Assembly (NCBI GenBank): GCA_949752795.1 | Contig: CATKHW010000008.1 | Location: 2,542,001 to 2,606,000, forward strand | Reading direction: 5' to 3' | DNA: 64,000 nucleotides | DNA from: Hyperoodon ampullatus | Lineage: Eukaryota > Chordata > Mammalia > Artiodactyla > Ziphiidae | Shown here: positions 12,384-25,701 of the stretch, one piece after another | Position numbering within the stretch: the stretch's first letter is position 1 | Layout of the letters: the number at the start of each line of letters is the position of its first letter | The notes under the pieces: model-generated | What the model was told of the DNA's origin: nothing | Seen by the model: only the letters and a program-made list of their open reading frames with translations | Databases searched by the model: none | Translations under genes and position numbers: made by a program

Positions 12384-14120
12384 TGTTTATGTCAGTCTAG
12401 ACACACTTGATTACCTTATGGAGACATATCGATACATAGGTTTTAAGATTTATACTAGTCAGATGTATTCCTCTGCGGGAAATATGGGGTTTTGAGTTCC
12501 TTTAACTGAGGCAAGTTTAGGTCTTGTCTATTCCGTATTTGGATTTTGGAACGGTACCTGTACTAATATCAATCTCTGGTTTTATGCATCACCACACCCC
12601 TCCTTCCCCCTTAAGAAGGCAAAAGGGTGTTTTCTGAATGTGAGACTCTGTTCTCTTTCCTAACTCACTTCATGTGTAGCCATGTTTACAGGACCTTCAT
12701 AAGTGGTATCTTATGATGTTTCTTTTTCTCTGTGACTTATTTTCCTTAGAATCATCATACCTGAATCCATTATTTTGCTGCTACTGGCCTTATGACATTG
12801 ATTTCATGGCTGAGAGATATTCCATCGTACGTAAGTACCACAATTTCTTGAACCATTTTTGTCTTTCCTGGGATATTTCAGGTGTACCCAAGTTGAGGTT
12901 CTTGTAAGCAGTGCAGCCCTAAATTTTGGGGTGGCTCTGTCTTATTGATTTTCAGTTTTCCCAAGGTATATTCCCTAGACTGGAAGTGCACTTGGCTCTG
13001 TAGCTCTGTTGTTTACTTTTTTGGGGGAACACAATTCATTCTTCCATAGAGGCAGTTGGCAATTTATATCCCGCCCATCAGCATAACTAGGCTCCCTGTT
13101 CTCCAGGGCCTGTGTTGCCTTTCTAGTTTTTACACATTTTGCAGATGTCCCTTTTGTCCAGTGGGAAGTGATACTGCTTTGTAGTGCAGATTTGCATTGC
13201 CCGCTTGCTTGCTTGGCCAAAAGGGGCATATGCATTTTCTCCTGAATATATTCTGTAGAAAACTCATATGCACTTTTTGGCAAACAGCATCATTGTCGAC
13301 AATGAGCCCCTCTTGCTGTGCTTAAAAGGTGATTCCAAAGTACCTCTTGAAATTTGTTTCATGCTATTGTGCATTGTTTTAAAGTCCGCTTCATTGCCAT
13401 CCCTCAAAAGATTTTTGGACGATAGTTGTCGTTCATTACGCTGCCAGTTTTTGAAATGCTGTGCCCCAGAGCTCCATTTTTCAACTCGTTTTTTGTAAGT
13501 TGACAGCAAATCCACAATTTTGGTTGAGGAGCTGTACTGGTTCCCGGCGGGTGACTGAGACTTTGGTTAATACTTCTTCCTGACGGGAAATTAGAGTGAC
13601 ATGTGCCCGTCCAAATGCCTTACAGCTACTCTCTCATTGGTTCTCCCTCTTCCCTTTCATCCTCTGTCAAATTGGCAACCTGTGCGAACCAGGAGGTTAA
13701 AGGGTCTGTCTCTCCAAGTTGGGAGATTGATAGTAAAGCAGTTGGAAACTCAAACTGGAGCACCAGGATAGGGACTATTAGTTGAGTTTTAGAATCCTTT
13801 CGTATTCACAGTGTGTCCATTCTCTACGTTTCACATACATGTTATAACTGTAATGATATTCTCTTTTACCTGTCGACTTGGGACCCATGGAATTGGTGGC
13901 ATGCATTATTGCTTTAAACGGTCTGCATTTTCTCATCCAATCTCACCAATCCTCTCAGTCTCAAGTGTCCAGCCTTATGTCTCATCCCGCTGTCATTTTA
14001 GATAGGGTCATTGCAGGTTTCATCAGAACACCTGAAGGAATTGTGTTAGAATTTCGCTGTTTTTTTGTTTTGTTTTTGAAATTCATTTATATAATGAGGT
14101 TGAGCTGATTTTCACTGACG
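12384..14120. repeat. satellite unit 6 (1737 bp)
   Basis: Sister of unit 4 over most of its length. Its palindrome is the most decayed of the six. Confidence 0.88.
13212..13285. repeat. 74-bp palindrome, satellite unit 6
   Basis: The most decayed copy, with about eight of 37 pairs mismatched. It keeps the paired GCATATG change shared with unit 4. Confidence 0.88.
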
Positions 14121-14450
14121 TGTTTATGCCGGTCTAGACACACTTGATTCCCTTATGGAGACATATCAATACGTAGGTGTTAAGATTCTTACTACTCAGA
14201 TATATTCCTCTGCTGGAATAGGGCTGTTGAGTCCCGTTCACTGAGGAAGGAGTAGGTCTTGTCTCTTCTGTATTTGGACTATGCAATGGTACCTGTGCTA
14301 ATATCAAACTCTGGTTTTGTTCATCTCCCCACCTCTCCTTTCCCCTTAAGCAGGCATAAGTAAATTTTCTAAATGTGAGATTCTGTTCTCTTTCCTAATT
14401 CTGTTCATGTGTAGCCATGTTTACATTTCCTTCATAAGTGATATCTTATG
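14121..14450. repeat. satellite unit 7, truncated after 330 bp
   Basis: It begins normally at TGTTTATGCC and is cut at GATATCTTATG, where the short-period array takes over directly. The rest of the unit, including the palindrome, is absent. Confidence 0.88.
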
Positions 14451-14794
14451 TCAGAATGCTCCACAGCTCTTGTCATCATAATGCTCCATGATCCTCGTCA
14501 CCACAATTATCCATGGCCTTCTCATCACAATGCTCCACCGTCTTGACATCACATTTCTCCATGCGCTGGTCATCACAATGCTCCATGTCCCTTGTCATCA
14601 CAATTCTGCACCTCTTTGTCATCACAATGCTCGATGACACTTCTCATCACAATGTTAAATGCTTTTGTCATCACAATTCTCCATGCCTTGTCATCGCAAT
14701 GCTCCCTGACCCATGTCATAGCAAGCTCCATATGCTTGTCATCACAAAGCTTCATGACATTGTTATAAAAATTCTCAATGTCCCTTGTCATCAC

Positions 14795-15725
14795 AATGCT
14801 GCATGCCAATGTCATCACAATGCTCCATGACACTTGTCATCACAATGCTCCAAGCCCTTGTCATCACAATGCTCCTTGCCCTTGTCATCACAATGCTCCA
14901 TGACCTCTGTCATCACAATGTTCCCTGACACCTGTCATCACAATGCTCCATGCCCCTTGTCAGTACAGTGCTCCATGATGCTCGTCATCACAATTACCCA
15001 AGGTCTTCTCATCACAATGCTTCAGGGTTTTACCATCACAATGCTCCATGCCCTGGTCATCTCAATGCTCCATGACCCTTGTCATCACAATTCTCCACGT
15101 CCTTATCATCACAATGCTCCTTGACACTTCTCCTCACAATGTTATATGCGCTAGTCATCACAATTCTGCATGCACTTGTCATCACAATGCTCCAGGACCC
15201 CTGTCATAGCAAGCTCCATGCGCTTGTCATCACAATGTTTCAAGACCTGGTCATTAAAATTCTCAATGGCCCTTGTCATCACAATGATTCATGCCCTTAT
15301 CATCACAAAGCTCCTTTACCTTTGTCATCACAATCCTCCATGACACTTGGCATCACAATGCTCCATGTCATTTGCATCACAATGGAACATGACATATGTC
15401 ATCACAATGCTCCCTGACACCTATCTTAACAATAATCCATGATGTTGTCATCACAATGCTCCATGCCATTGTCATCACAATGCTCCATGACACTTGATAT
15501 CACAATGCTCCAAGCCCTTGTCATCACAATACTCGATGCCTTTGTCATCATAATGCTCCATGACCGCTGTCATCACAATGATCCCTGACACCTGTCATCA
15601 CAATGCTCCATTCCCCTTGTCAGTACAGTGCTCCATGATGCTCGTCATCACAATTACCCAAGGTCTTCTCATCACAATGCTTCAGGGTTTTACCATCAAA
15701 ATGCTCCATTCCCCTGTCATCACAA
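14795..15725. repeat. 660-bp spaced duplicated cassette (14795-15065 and 15455-15725)
   Basis: Both copies share an unusual series: GTCAGTACAGTGCTCC (around 14959 and 15619), CAATTACCCAAGGTCTTCTC and TTCAGGGTTTTACCATCA. The offset is 660 bp throughout, with roughly 10 differences. This suggests an old unequal exchange near the array's left edge. Confidence 0.8.
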
Positions 15726-18700
15726 TGCTCCATGCCCTTGACATCCCAATGCTCCATGGCCGCTGTCATCACAATGCTCCGTGACTCCATTCATCAAAGT
15801 GCTTCATTATCTTTGTGATCACAATGGTCAGTGCCCTCGTCATCACAAGGCTCTGTGACCTGTCACCACAGTGCTCCATGAACTTTGCATCACAATGCTC
15901 CAAAACCCTTGTCATCACAATGCTCCATGCCTTTCTCAGCACAATACGCAAAGACACTTGTCATCACAATGCTCCATGCGCTTGTCAACACAATGCTCCA
16001 CCAGGTTGTCATCACAATGCTCCCTGCACTTCTCATCAAAATGCTCTGTCACCACTGATATCACACTGTTCCATAACTAGTCATCACAATACTCCCTCAC
16101 CCTTCTCATCACAATGTTCCATGACCCCTGTCATCACAATACTACATGCACTTATCATCACAGGGCTCCATGACCCCTGACGTCAAAATGCTCCATAACA
16201 CATGTCATCAAAATGCTCCATAACTTTTGTCATCACAAAGCTCAATGACCCTTGGCATCACAATGATCCATGTCATTGTCATCACAATGCTCCATGAACC
16301 TTCTCATCACATTGCTCCATGCCCTTGTCATCACAAATCTCCATGACACTTGTCATCACAATGTTCGATGCCCTTCTCATAACAATGCTCCATGCCCTTG
16401 TCATTACAGTCCTCCATGAACCCTGTACCACAGTGTTCCAGGCCCTTGTCATCACAGTGCTCCAGGCCCACTCTCATCACAATAATCGATGAAACTTTTC
16501 AGACCAATGCCCCATGGCCTTGTCATCACAATGCTCCCTTACCACTGTCATAACAATGCTCCATGATCCCAGTCATCACAATGTTCCACAGCCTTGTCAT
16601 CACAAGGCTCCATACACATGAAATCACAATGCTCCATGTTCTTGTCATCACAAAGCTCCATGATGCATGTCTTCGGAGTGCTCCATGGCTTTCTCATCAC
16701 AATGCACCATTCCCTTGTCATCAGAATGCTCCACGACCCCTGTAATCACAATGCTCCATGCCCATTTTCATTAGAATGCTCCATGAGAATGTCATCACAA
16801 GGCTCCATGGTTTTCTCATCACAATGCTCCAGGACCTTGTCATCACAATGCTCCTTTCTCTTGTCATCACAATGTTCCATGACTCCTGTCATCACAATAC
16901 TCCATGAACATTTCAGCACAGTGTTCCATGACATTCTCATCACAGTGCTCCTTGACACCTGTCATTACAATGCTTCATGACCAATGTCATCACAACCCTA
17001 CATGACCTCTGACAACACAATGATCCGGGACTCTTGTCATCAAAATGCTCCATGACACTTGTCATCACAATGATCCATGCCCTTGTCATCACAATGCACC
17101 ATGCCCACTGTCATCACAATAATCCATGAAACTTGTCAGATTAATGTTCCATGCCCCTGTCATCACAATGCTCCATGCCCTTGTCAACACAATGCTCCAT
17201 GACACCTGTCATCACAATGCTCCTTGACTCCAGTCATCACAATGCTTCATGGCCTTTGTCATCACAATGGTCCATGCCCTGGTCACACAAGGCTCTGTGA
17301 TCTTTGTCACCACAATGCTCCATGCCCTTGTCATCATAATGCTCCATGCACACTGTGATCACAATAATCCACGAAAATTGTCAGACCAAGATCCATGCCC
17401 TCGTCACACGAGGCTCTGTGATCTTTGTCACCACAATGCTCCATGAACTTTTCTTCACAATGCTCTGTGTCCCTTGTCATCACAATGCTCCATGCCTTTG
17501 TCAGCACAAAGCTTCATGACACTTGTCATCAAAAGGCTCCATGGTCCTCTCATCACAATGCTCCAGGACCTTCTCATCGCATTGCTCCATTCCTTTCTCA
17601 TCACAATGCTCCATGACCCCTGTCATCACAGTACTCCATAAATATTTTCAGCCCAATGCTCCATGACCTTCTCATCACAATGCTCCTTGACGCATGTCAT
17701 CACAATGCTACATGACCACAGTCATCAAAATGATCCATGCCACTTGTCATCAGAATATTCCATGCGCTTGTCATCCCCATGCTCCATGACCCCTGTAATC
17801 ACAAAAGGTCCTTGACGCTTGTTGTCACATAGCTCCATGACACTTGTCATCAAGATGCTCCATGCATTTGTCAGCAAAATGCTACATGACCTTGTCATCA
17901 CAATGCTCCATGCACTTGTCCTCACAATTCTCCATTACTTGTGTCATCACAATCCTCCATGAACTTTGGGATCACATTGCTTCATGCCCTTGTCATCACA
18001 ATGCTCCATGATTCTTGAAATAAAAATGATCCATGACCTCTCTCATCACAATGCTCCAAACACTTGTGATCACAATGTTCCATAACACTTGTCATCACAA
18101 CTCTCCGTAACACTTGTCATCACAACGCTCCATGATGCCTGTCATCACAATAATCCATGCCCTTGTCATCACAATGCTCCATGAACTTTTTCATCACAAT
18201 GCTCAATACACTTGTCATCACAATGCTCACTGACACTTTTCCTCAGAATGCTCCTTGAACCCTGTCTTGAAAAGGCTCCATGCCTTTTTCATCAAAATGC
18301 TCCATGCCCTTTTTCTCACAATGCTCCATGCCATTGTCATCACAATACTCCACAAGCTTATCATCAGAATGCTCCAAGACCCTTGTCATCACAATGCTCC
18401 ATGACCCCTCTCATCACAATGCTCCATGACCCATGTCATCACAATGCTCCATGAAACCTGACAACACAATGATCCGGGACTTTTGTGATCAAAATTCTCC
18501 ATGACCCTTGTCATCACAATGATCCATTCCCTTGTCATCATAATGCTCCATTACCTTTGTCGTCACAATGCTACCAGGCCTTGTCATCACAATGCTCCAT
18601 TACATTTGTCTTCACATTTCTCCATGACACTTGGCATCAAAATGCTCAATGCCATTGTCATCACAATGCACCGCGACATATGTCACCACAATGCTCCCTG

Positions 18701-18837
18701 ACACCTTTCTTCACAATAATCAATGATCTTGTCATCACAATGCTCCATGCGCTAGTTATCACAATGTGCCATGCCCTCTGTCATCACAATAATCCATGAA
18801 ATATGTCAGACCATTGCTCCATGCCCCTTTCTTCCCA

Positions 18838-19885
18838 ATTCTCCATGCCCTTGTCATCACAATGCTCCATGACCCCTGTCATCACAATGCTCCGTGACTC
18901 CAGTCATCACAATGCTTCATGACATTTGTCATCACAATGTCCCATGCCACTTTTCATCTCAATGCTGCATGAACCCTGTCATCACAATGCACCATGCCCA
19001 TCATCATAATGCTTCATGCTATTGTCATCACAATGAAATCAACATGCTCCATGACCTCTGACACCAAAATGCCCCAAACCCTTGTGATCACAATGTTCCA
19101 TAACACTTGGCATCACAATGCCCCATTACGCTCATCATCACAATTATCCATGGTCTTCTCATCACAAAGCTCCATGACCTTTGTCATCACAATGCTCAAT
19201 ACACTTGTCATCTCAATTCTCCCTGACACTTGTCCTCAGTATGCTCTTTGAACCCCGTCATGACAAGGCTCCATGCATTTTTCATCGTAGTGATCCATGC
19301 CCTTTTCATCACAATGCTCCAAGACCCCGGTAATCACAATGCTCCATGTGCTTGTCTTCACAAAGCTCCATGACGCATGTCATCAGAAAGCTCCATGGCC
19401 TTCTCATCACCATGCTCCATGCCCTTGTCATCTCAATGCTCCAAGACCCCATTAATTACAATGCTCCATGCCGCTTTTCATCAGAATGCTCCATGAGAAT
19501 TGTCATCACAAGACTCCATGGTCTTCTCAGCACAATGCTCCCGGACCTTGTCATCACAATGCTCCATTCCCTTGTCATCACAATGCTCCATGAGCCCTGT
19601 CATCAGAATACTCCATGAACATTTTCAGCTCAATGATCCATGACCTTCTCATCACAATGCACCATGACCCCTGTCATCACAATGCTCCATGCCCACTGTC
19701 ATCCCCGCGCTCCATGACCCCTCACAACACAATGATCCGGGACTCTTGTCATCAAAAATCTCCATGATACTTGTCATCACAAGGATCCATGCCCTTGTCA
19801 TCCCAATGCTCCATGACACCTTTAATCAGAATATTCCATGACGCTTGTCATCACAATGCTCCATGACCCTTGTCATCACAGTGCT
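18838..19885. repeat. ~1.05 kb cassette duplicated at 24654-25701 (spacing 5,816 bp)
   Basis: Rare markers keep the same order and exact offset: AATGAAATCAA (about 19032 and 24848) and CATCCCCGCGCTCC (about 19700 and 25516). Identity is roughly 94-96% by eye. No net length change occurs between these two markers. Confidence 0.82.
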
Positions 19886-22769
19886 CCATGACCCCTGTAA
19901 TCACAATTCTCCATGAACATTTTCAGCCCAATGCTCCATGAACGTCTCATCACAATGCTCCAAGACCCCTGTAATCACAATGCTCCATGCCCCTTTTCAT
20001 CTCCGTGCTGCAGGAACTCTGTCATCACAATGAACCATGCCCATCATCATAATGTGTCATGTTATTTTCATTACATTAAAATCAAAATGCTCCATGACCT
20101 CTGTCATCACAATGTTCCAAACCCTTGTGATCACAGTGTTCCATAAAACTTGTCATCACAATGCCCCATGACGCTCTTCATCACAATTATCTATGGTCTT
20201 CTCATCACAATGCTCCATGACCTTTGTCCTCACAATGTTCAATACACTTGTCATCACAATGCTCCCTGACACCTGTCGTCATTATGCTCCTTGAACCCAG
20301 TCATGACAAAGCTCCATGACTTTTTCATCACAATGATCCATGCCCTTTTCTTCACTATTTTCCAAGACCCATGTAATCACAATTCTCCATGCCCCTTTTC
20401 ATCAGAATGCTCCATGAGACTCGTCAATACAAGGCTCCAATGTTTTCTTATCACAGTGCTTCAGTACCTTGTCATCACAATGCTCCATTCCCTTGTCATC
20501 ACAATGCTCCATGACCCCCGCCTTCACAATACTCCATGAATATTTTTAGCCCAATGCTCTATGACCTTTTCATCACAATGCTCCATGAACCTGTCACCAA
20601 AATGCTCCATTACCACTGTCATCACAATGCTCCATGACCCCTGACAACACAATGATCCAGGACTCTTGTCATCAAAATGCTCCATGACACTTGTCATCAC
20701 GATGAAACATGCCCTTGCCATCCCAATGCTCCATGACCCCTGTAATCACAATGCTCCGTGACGCTTGTCATCACAGTGCTCCATGATTGTTGTCATCAAA
20801 ATACTCCATGCCTTTGTCAGCAAAATGCTTCATGACATTGTCCTCACAATGCTCCATGCACTTGACATCACAATACTCCATTCCAATTGTCATCAAAATC
20901 GTCGGTGAATCTTGGGTTCACATTGCTTCATGCCCTTGTCATCACAATGCTCCATGCTCCTTGAAATGAAAATGATCCATGACCTCTGTCATCACAATGC
21001 TCCAAACCCTTGTGATCACAATGTTCCATAACACTTGTCATCACAACGCTCCATGAGGCCTGTCATCACAATGCTGCATGAAATTTGTCATGAAAATGCT
21101 CAATACACTTGTCATCACAATGCTCCCTGACACTTGTTGTCAGAATGCTCCTTGAACCCTGTCATGAAAAGTTTCCATGCCTTTTTCATCACAATGCTCC
21201 ATGCCCTTTTCATCACAATGCTCCATGCCAGTGTCATCACAATACTCCACAAGCTTGTCATCAGAATGCTCCATGACCCCTGTCATCACAATGATCCATG
21301 ACACCTGTCATCAAAATGCTCCATTTCGCTTGTCATTACAGTGCTCCATGACGCTCGTCATCCCAATTATCCATGACCTTCTCATCACAATGCTCCACTG
21401 TCTTGCAATCACAATGCTCAATGCCCTGGTCATTACAGTGCTCCATGTCCCTTGTCATCACAATTCTCCACGTCCTTGTCATCACAGTGTTCCATGACAT
21501 TTCTCGTCACAAAGTTACATGCTATTGTCATCACAATTATCCATGCACTTGTCATCACAATGCTCCATGACACCTGTCATAGCAAGTTCGATGTGATTGT
21601 CATCACAATGTTTCACGACGTTAGCATCAAAATTCTCAGTGGCCTTGGTCATCACAATGCTCCATGCCCTTGTCATTACAATGCTCCATGAGACTTCTCA
21701 TCACAATGCTCCAAGCGCTTTTCATCACAATGCTCCATTACTTTTGTCATCACAATCCTCCATGACACTTGTCATCACAATGCTCCATGCCATTGTCATC
21801 ACAATGCACAATGACATAGGTCATCACAATGCTCCCTGACACCTGACTTCACAATACTCCATGACCTTTTCTTCACAGTGCTCCATGCCCTTGCATTCCC
21901 AATGTGCAATGGCCACTGTCATCACAATAATCCATGAAATTTTACAGAACGATGCTCCATGCCCCTGTCATCACAATGCTCCATGCACTTGTCATCACAA
22001 TGCTCCATGACACATGTCATCACAATGCTCCGTGACTCCATTCATCACAATGCTTCAAGACTTTGTCATCACAATGGTCCATGCCCTCATCATCACAAGT
22101 CTCTGTGACATTTGTCACCATAATGTTCCATGAACTTTTCATCACAATGCTCTGTGACCCTTGGCATCACAATGCTCCATGCCTTTGTCAGCACAATGTT
22201 CCATGACACTTGTCATCACAATGCTCTATGAGCTTGTCAGCACAATGCTCCATGACCGAAGTGATCACAATGTGCAATGCGGTTGTCATCACAATGCTCC
22301 ACATCCTTGTCATCACAATGCTCCATAAACATTGTCATCACAAGGCTCCATGCACTTCTCATGAAAATGCTCTCTCACCACTGATATCACAATGTTCCAT
22401 CACTAGTCATCACAATACTCCCTCACCCCTGTCATCACAATGTTCCATGACCCCTATCATCACAATGTTACATGCCGTTATCATCACAATGCACCAATCC
22501 CTTGTCATCAAAATGCTCCATGACTTTGTCATCACAAAGCTCCATGACCCTTGGCATCACAATGCTCCATGCCATTGTCATCACAATGCTTCATGAAGCC
22601 TCTCATCACATTGCTCCATGCCCTTGTCATCAGAAAGCTCCATGACGCTTGTCATCACAATGCTCCAAGACCTCTGTAATCACAATTCTCCATGCCACTA
22701 TTCATCTCAATGTTCCATGAACATTGTCATCACAATGCACCAGGCCTATCATCATAATGATTCATGCTA

Positions 22770-23640
22770 TTGTCATCACAATGAAATCAAAATGCTCCAT
22801 GTCCTTTGTCATCACAATGGTCCAAACCCTTCTGATCACAATGTTCCATAACACTTGTCATCACTTGCCCCATGACGCTCGTCATCAAAATTATGCAAGG
22901 TCTTCTCATCACAATGCTCCATGACCTTTGTCACCACAATGCTCAATACACTTGGCATCACAATGCTCACTGACACTTGGCATCAATATGCTCCTTGAAC
23001 ACTGTCATGACAAGGCTCCATGCCTTTTTCATCACAATGATCCATTCCCTTTTCATCACAATGCTCCAAGACCCCTGTTATCACAATGCTCCGTGACTCC
23101 AGTCATCACAATGCTTCATGACATGTGGCATCACAATGGTCCATGACCTCGTCACACAAAGCTCTGTGACCTTTGTCACCACAATGCTCGATGAAATTTT
23201 TATCACAATGCTCTGTGACCCTTGTCATCACAAAGCTCCATGCCTTTGTCAGCAAAATGCTCCAAGACCCTTGTCATCACAATGGTCGATGCGTGTGTCA
23301 GCACAATGCTCCATAACCCATGTCATGACAATGCACCATGCACTTGTCATCACAATGCTCCACATCCTTGTCATCAAAAGGCTCCATAGACCTTGTCATC
23401 ACAATGCTCCATGCACTTCTCCTCAAAATGCCTTCTCACCACTGATATCACAATGTTCCATCACTAGTCATCACAATACTCACTCACCCCTGTCATCACA
23501 ATATTCCAGGACCCCTGTAATCACAATTCTCCATGCCCTTGTCATCACAAAGCTCCATGATGAATGTCATCAGAATGCTCCATGGCCTTCTCATCACAAT
23601 GCTCCATGCCCTTGTCATCACAATGCTCCAAAATCCCTGT
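22770..23640. repeat. ~0.87 kb cassette duplicated at 26028-26898 (spacing 3,258 bp)
   Basis: Shared landmarks include the segment around 22930-23010 with GTCATGACAAGGCTCC, and the CACACAAAGCTCTGTGACC variant. Related copies occur again near 39.2, 52.2, 53.5 and 55.9 kb, so this is a dispersed higher-order cassette. Confidence 0.82.
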
Positions 23641-24653
23641 AATCTCAATGCTCCATTCACATTTTCTTTCAGAATGCTACATGCCCTTGTCATCACAATG
23701 CTCCATGACACTTGTCATCGCAATGTTCCAAGCCCTTGTCATCACAATGTTCCATGCCCTTGTCATCACAATGCGCCATGGCCACTGTCATCACAATAAT
23801 CCATGAAACATGTCAGACCAATGTTCCATGCCCCTGTCATCACAATGCTCCATGCCATTGTCATCACAGTGCTCCGTGACTCCAGTCATCACATTGTTTC
23901 ATGACCTTTGTCATCACAATGGTCCATGCCCTCCTCATCACAGTGCTCTTTGAAATTTGTCACCATAATGCTCCATGAACTTTTCATCACAATGCTTTCT
24001 GACCCTTGTCATCACAATGCTCCATGCCTTTGTCAGCAGAGTGCTCCATGACTCTTGGCATCACAATGCTCCATGTGCTTGTCAGAACAATGCTCCATGA
24101 CCCATGTCATCACAATGTGCCATGCGCTTGTCATCACAAAGTTCCACAAACTTATCTTCACAATGCTCCGTAAATATTGTCATCACAAAGCTCCATGCAC
24201 TTCTCATCAAAATGCTCTTTCACCACTGATATCAAAGTGTTCCATCACTAGTCATTACAATACTCCCTCACCCCTGTCATGACAATGTTCCACGGCCTTG
24301 TCATCACAAGGCTCCATGACCCTTGTCATCACAATGCTCCAATACCACAGTAATCACAATGCTCCATGCCCCTTGTCATCAGTGTGCTCCATGAGACTTC
24401 TTTTCACAAGGCTCCATGGTCTTCTCATCACAATGCTACAGGACCTTGTCATCACAATGCTTCACGACCTCCTCATCAAAATTCTCAATGTCCCTTGTCA
24501 TCATAATGTTCCAAGCCCTAATCATCACAATGCCCCATTATCTTTGTCATCACAGTCCTCCATGACACTTGGCATCACAATGCCCCATGCCATTATCATC
24601 GCAATGGAACATGACATATGTCATCACAATGCTCCCTGACACCTGTCTTCACA

Positions 24654-25701
24654 ATACTCCATGACCTTGTCATCACAATGCTCCGTGACCCCTGTCATCA
24701 CAATGCTCCGTGACTACAGGCATCACAATGCTTCATGATATTTGTCATTACAATTTTCCATGCCACTTTTCATCTCAATGCCGCATGAACCCTGTCATCA
24801 CAGTGAACCATGCCCATCATCATAATGCTTCATGCTATTGTCATCACAATGAAATCAATATGCTCCATGACCTCTGACACCAAAATGCCCCAAACCCTTG
24901 TGATCACAATGTTCCATAACACTTGGCATCACAACGCCCCATTACGCTCATCATCACAATTATCCATGGTCTTCTCATCACAATGCTCCATGACCTTTGT
25001 CATCACAATGCTCAATACACTTGTCATCTCAATGCTCCCTGACACTAGTCCTCAGTGTGCTCCTTGAACCCTGTCATGACAAGGCTCCATGCATTTTTCA
25101 TCAAAATGATCCATGCCCTTTTCATCACAATGCTCCAAGACCCCGGTAATCACAATGCTCTATGTGCTTGTCTTCACAAAGCTAAATGACGCATGTCATC
25201 AGAATGCTCCATGGCCTTCTCATCAGCATGTTCCATGCCCTTGTCATCTCAGTGCTCCAAGACCCCTGTAATTACAATGCTCCATGCCGCTTTTCATCAG
25301 AATGCTCCATGAGTCTTGTCATCACAAGACTCCATGGTCTTCTCAACACAATGCTCCAGGACCTTCTCATCACAATGCTCGATTCCCTTGTCATCACAAT
25401 GATCCATGACCCCTGTCATCACAATACTCAATGAACATTTTCAGCCCAATGATCCATGACCTTCTCATCACAATTCACCATGACCCCTGTCATCACAATG
25501 ACCCATGAACACTGTCATCCCCGCGCTCCATGACCCCTCTAAACACAATGATCCGGGAATTTTGTCATCAAAAATCTCCATGACAATTGTCTTCACAATG
25601 ATCCATGCCCTTGTCATCCCAATGCTCCATGACAACTTTAATAAGAATGATCCGTGAGGCTTGTCATCACAATGCTCCATGCACTTGTCATCACAGTGCT
25701 C
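24654..25701. repeat. second copy of the 5,816-bp spaced cassette
   Basis: Counterpart of 18838-19885, including the unusual CpG-containing CCCCGCGC variant. Similarity fades on both sides. Confidence 0.82.

Larger units (their letters stand above)
8822..13602. repeat. dimeric higher-order repeat of the satellite, spacing 3,482 bp
   Basis: The segment 8822-10120 (end of unit 3 and most of unit 4) is much more like 12300-13602 (end of unit 5 and most of unit 6) than like the intervening unit. Shared variants include GTTATTGAAATACCTCC at the unit end and the TACTAGTCAGATGTATTCC block. The homogenisation unit is therefore partly a dimer. Confidence 0.75.
3619..14450. repeat. ~1.74 kb tandem satellite, L1-derived (common cetacean satellite-like)
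   Basis: Six full units of 1747, 1817, 1719, 1739, 1743 and 1737 bp and one partial unit lie head to tail, each starting at TGTTTATGCC or a near variant. Part of every unit is collinear with the L1 ORF2/3' region in this same window. In unit 3, the anchors CTGAGGGAT (7612), CAATTTACAT (7861) and GATTTGCATT (7990) are spaced 249 and 129 bp apart. Their L1 counterparts at 2604, 2852 and 2987 are spaced 248 and 135 bp apart. Weaker similarity to the L1 3' UTR covers roughly the first 100-400 bp of the unit. The unit length and L1 origin agree with what I recall of the common cetacean satellite; that name is an inference. Open frames within it are short and disordered, so nothing is coding. Confidence 0.8.

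Noticed and set aside
3619..14450. Open frames of 60-105 residues repeated in each satellite unit
   Set aside because: They recur because the DNA recurs. They include decayed L1 ORF2 sequence and the palindrome, and they differ in length and frame between units.
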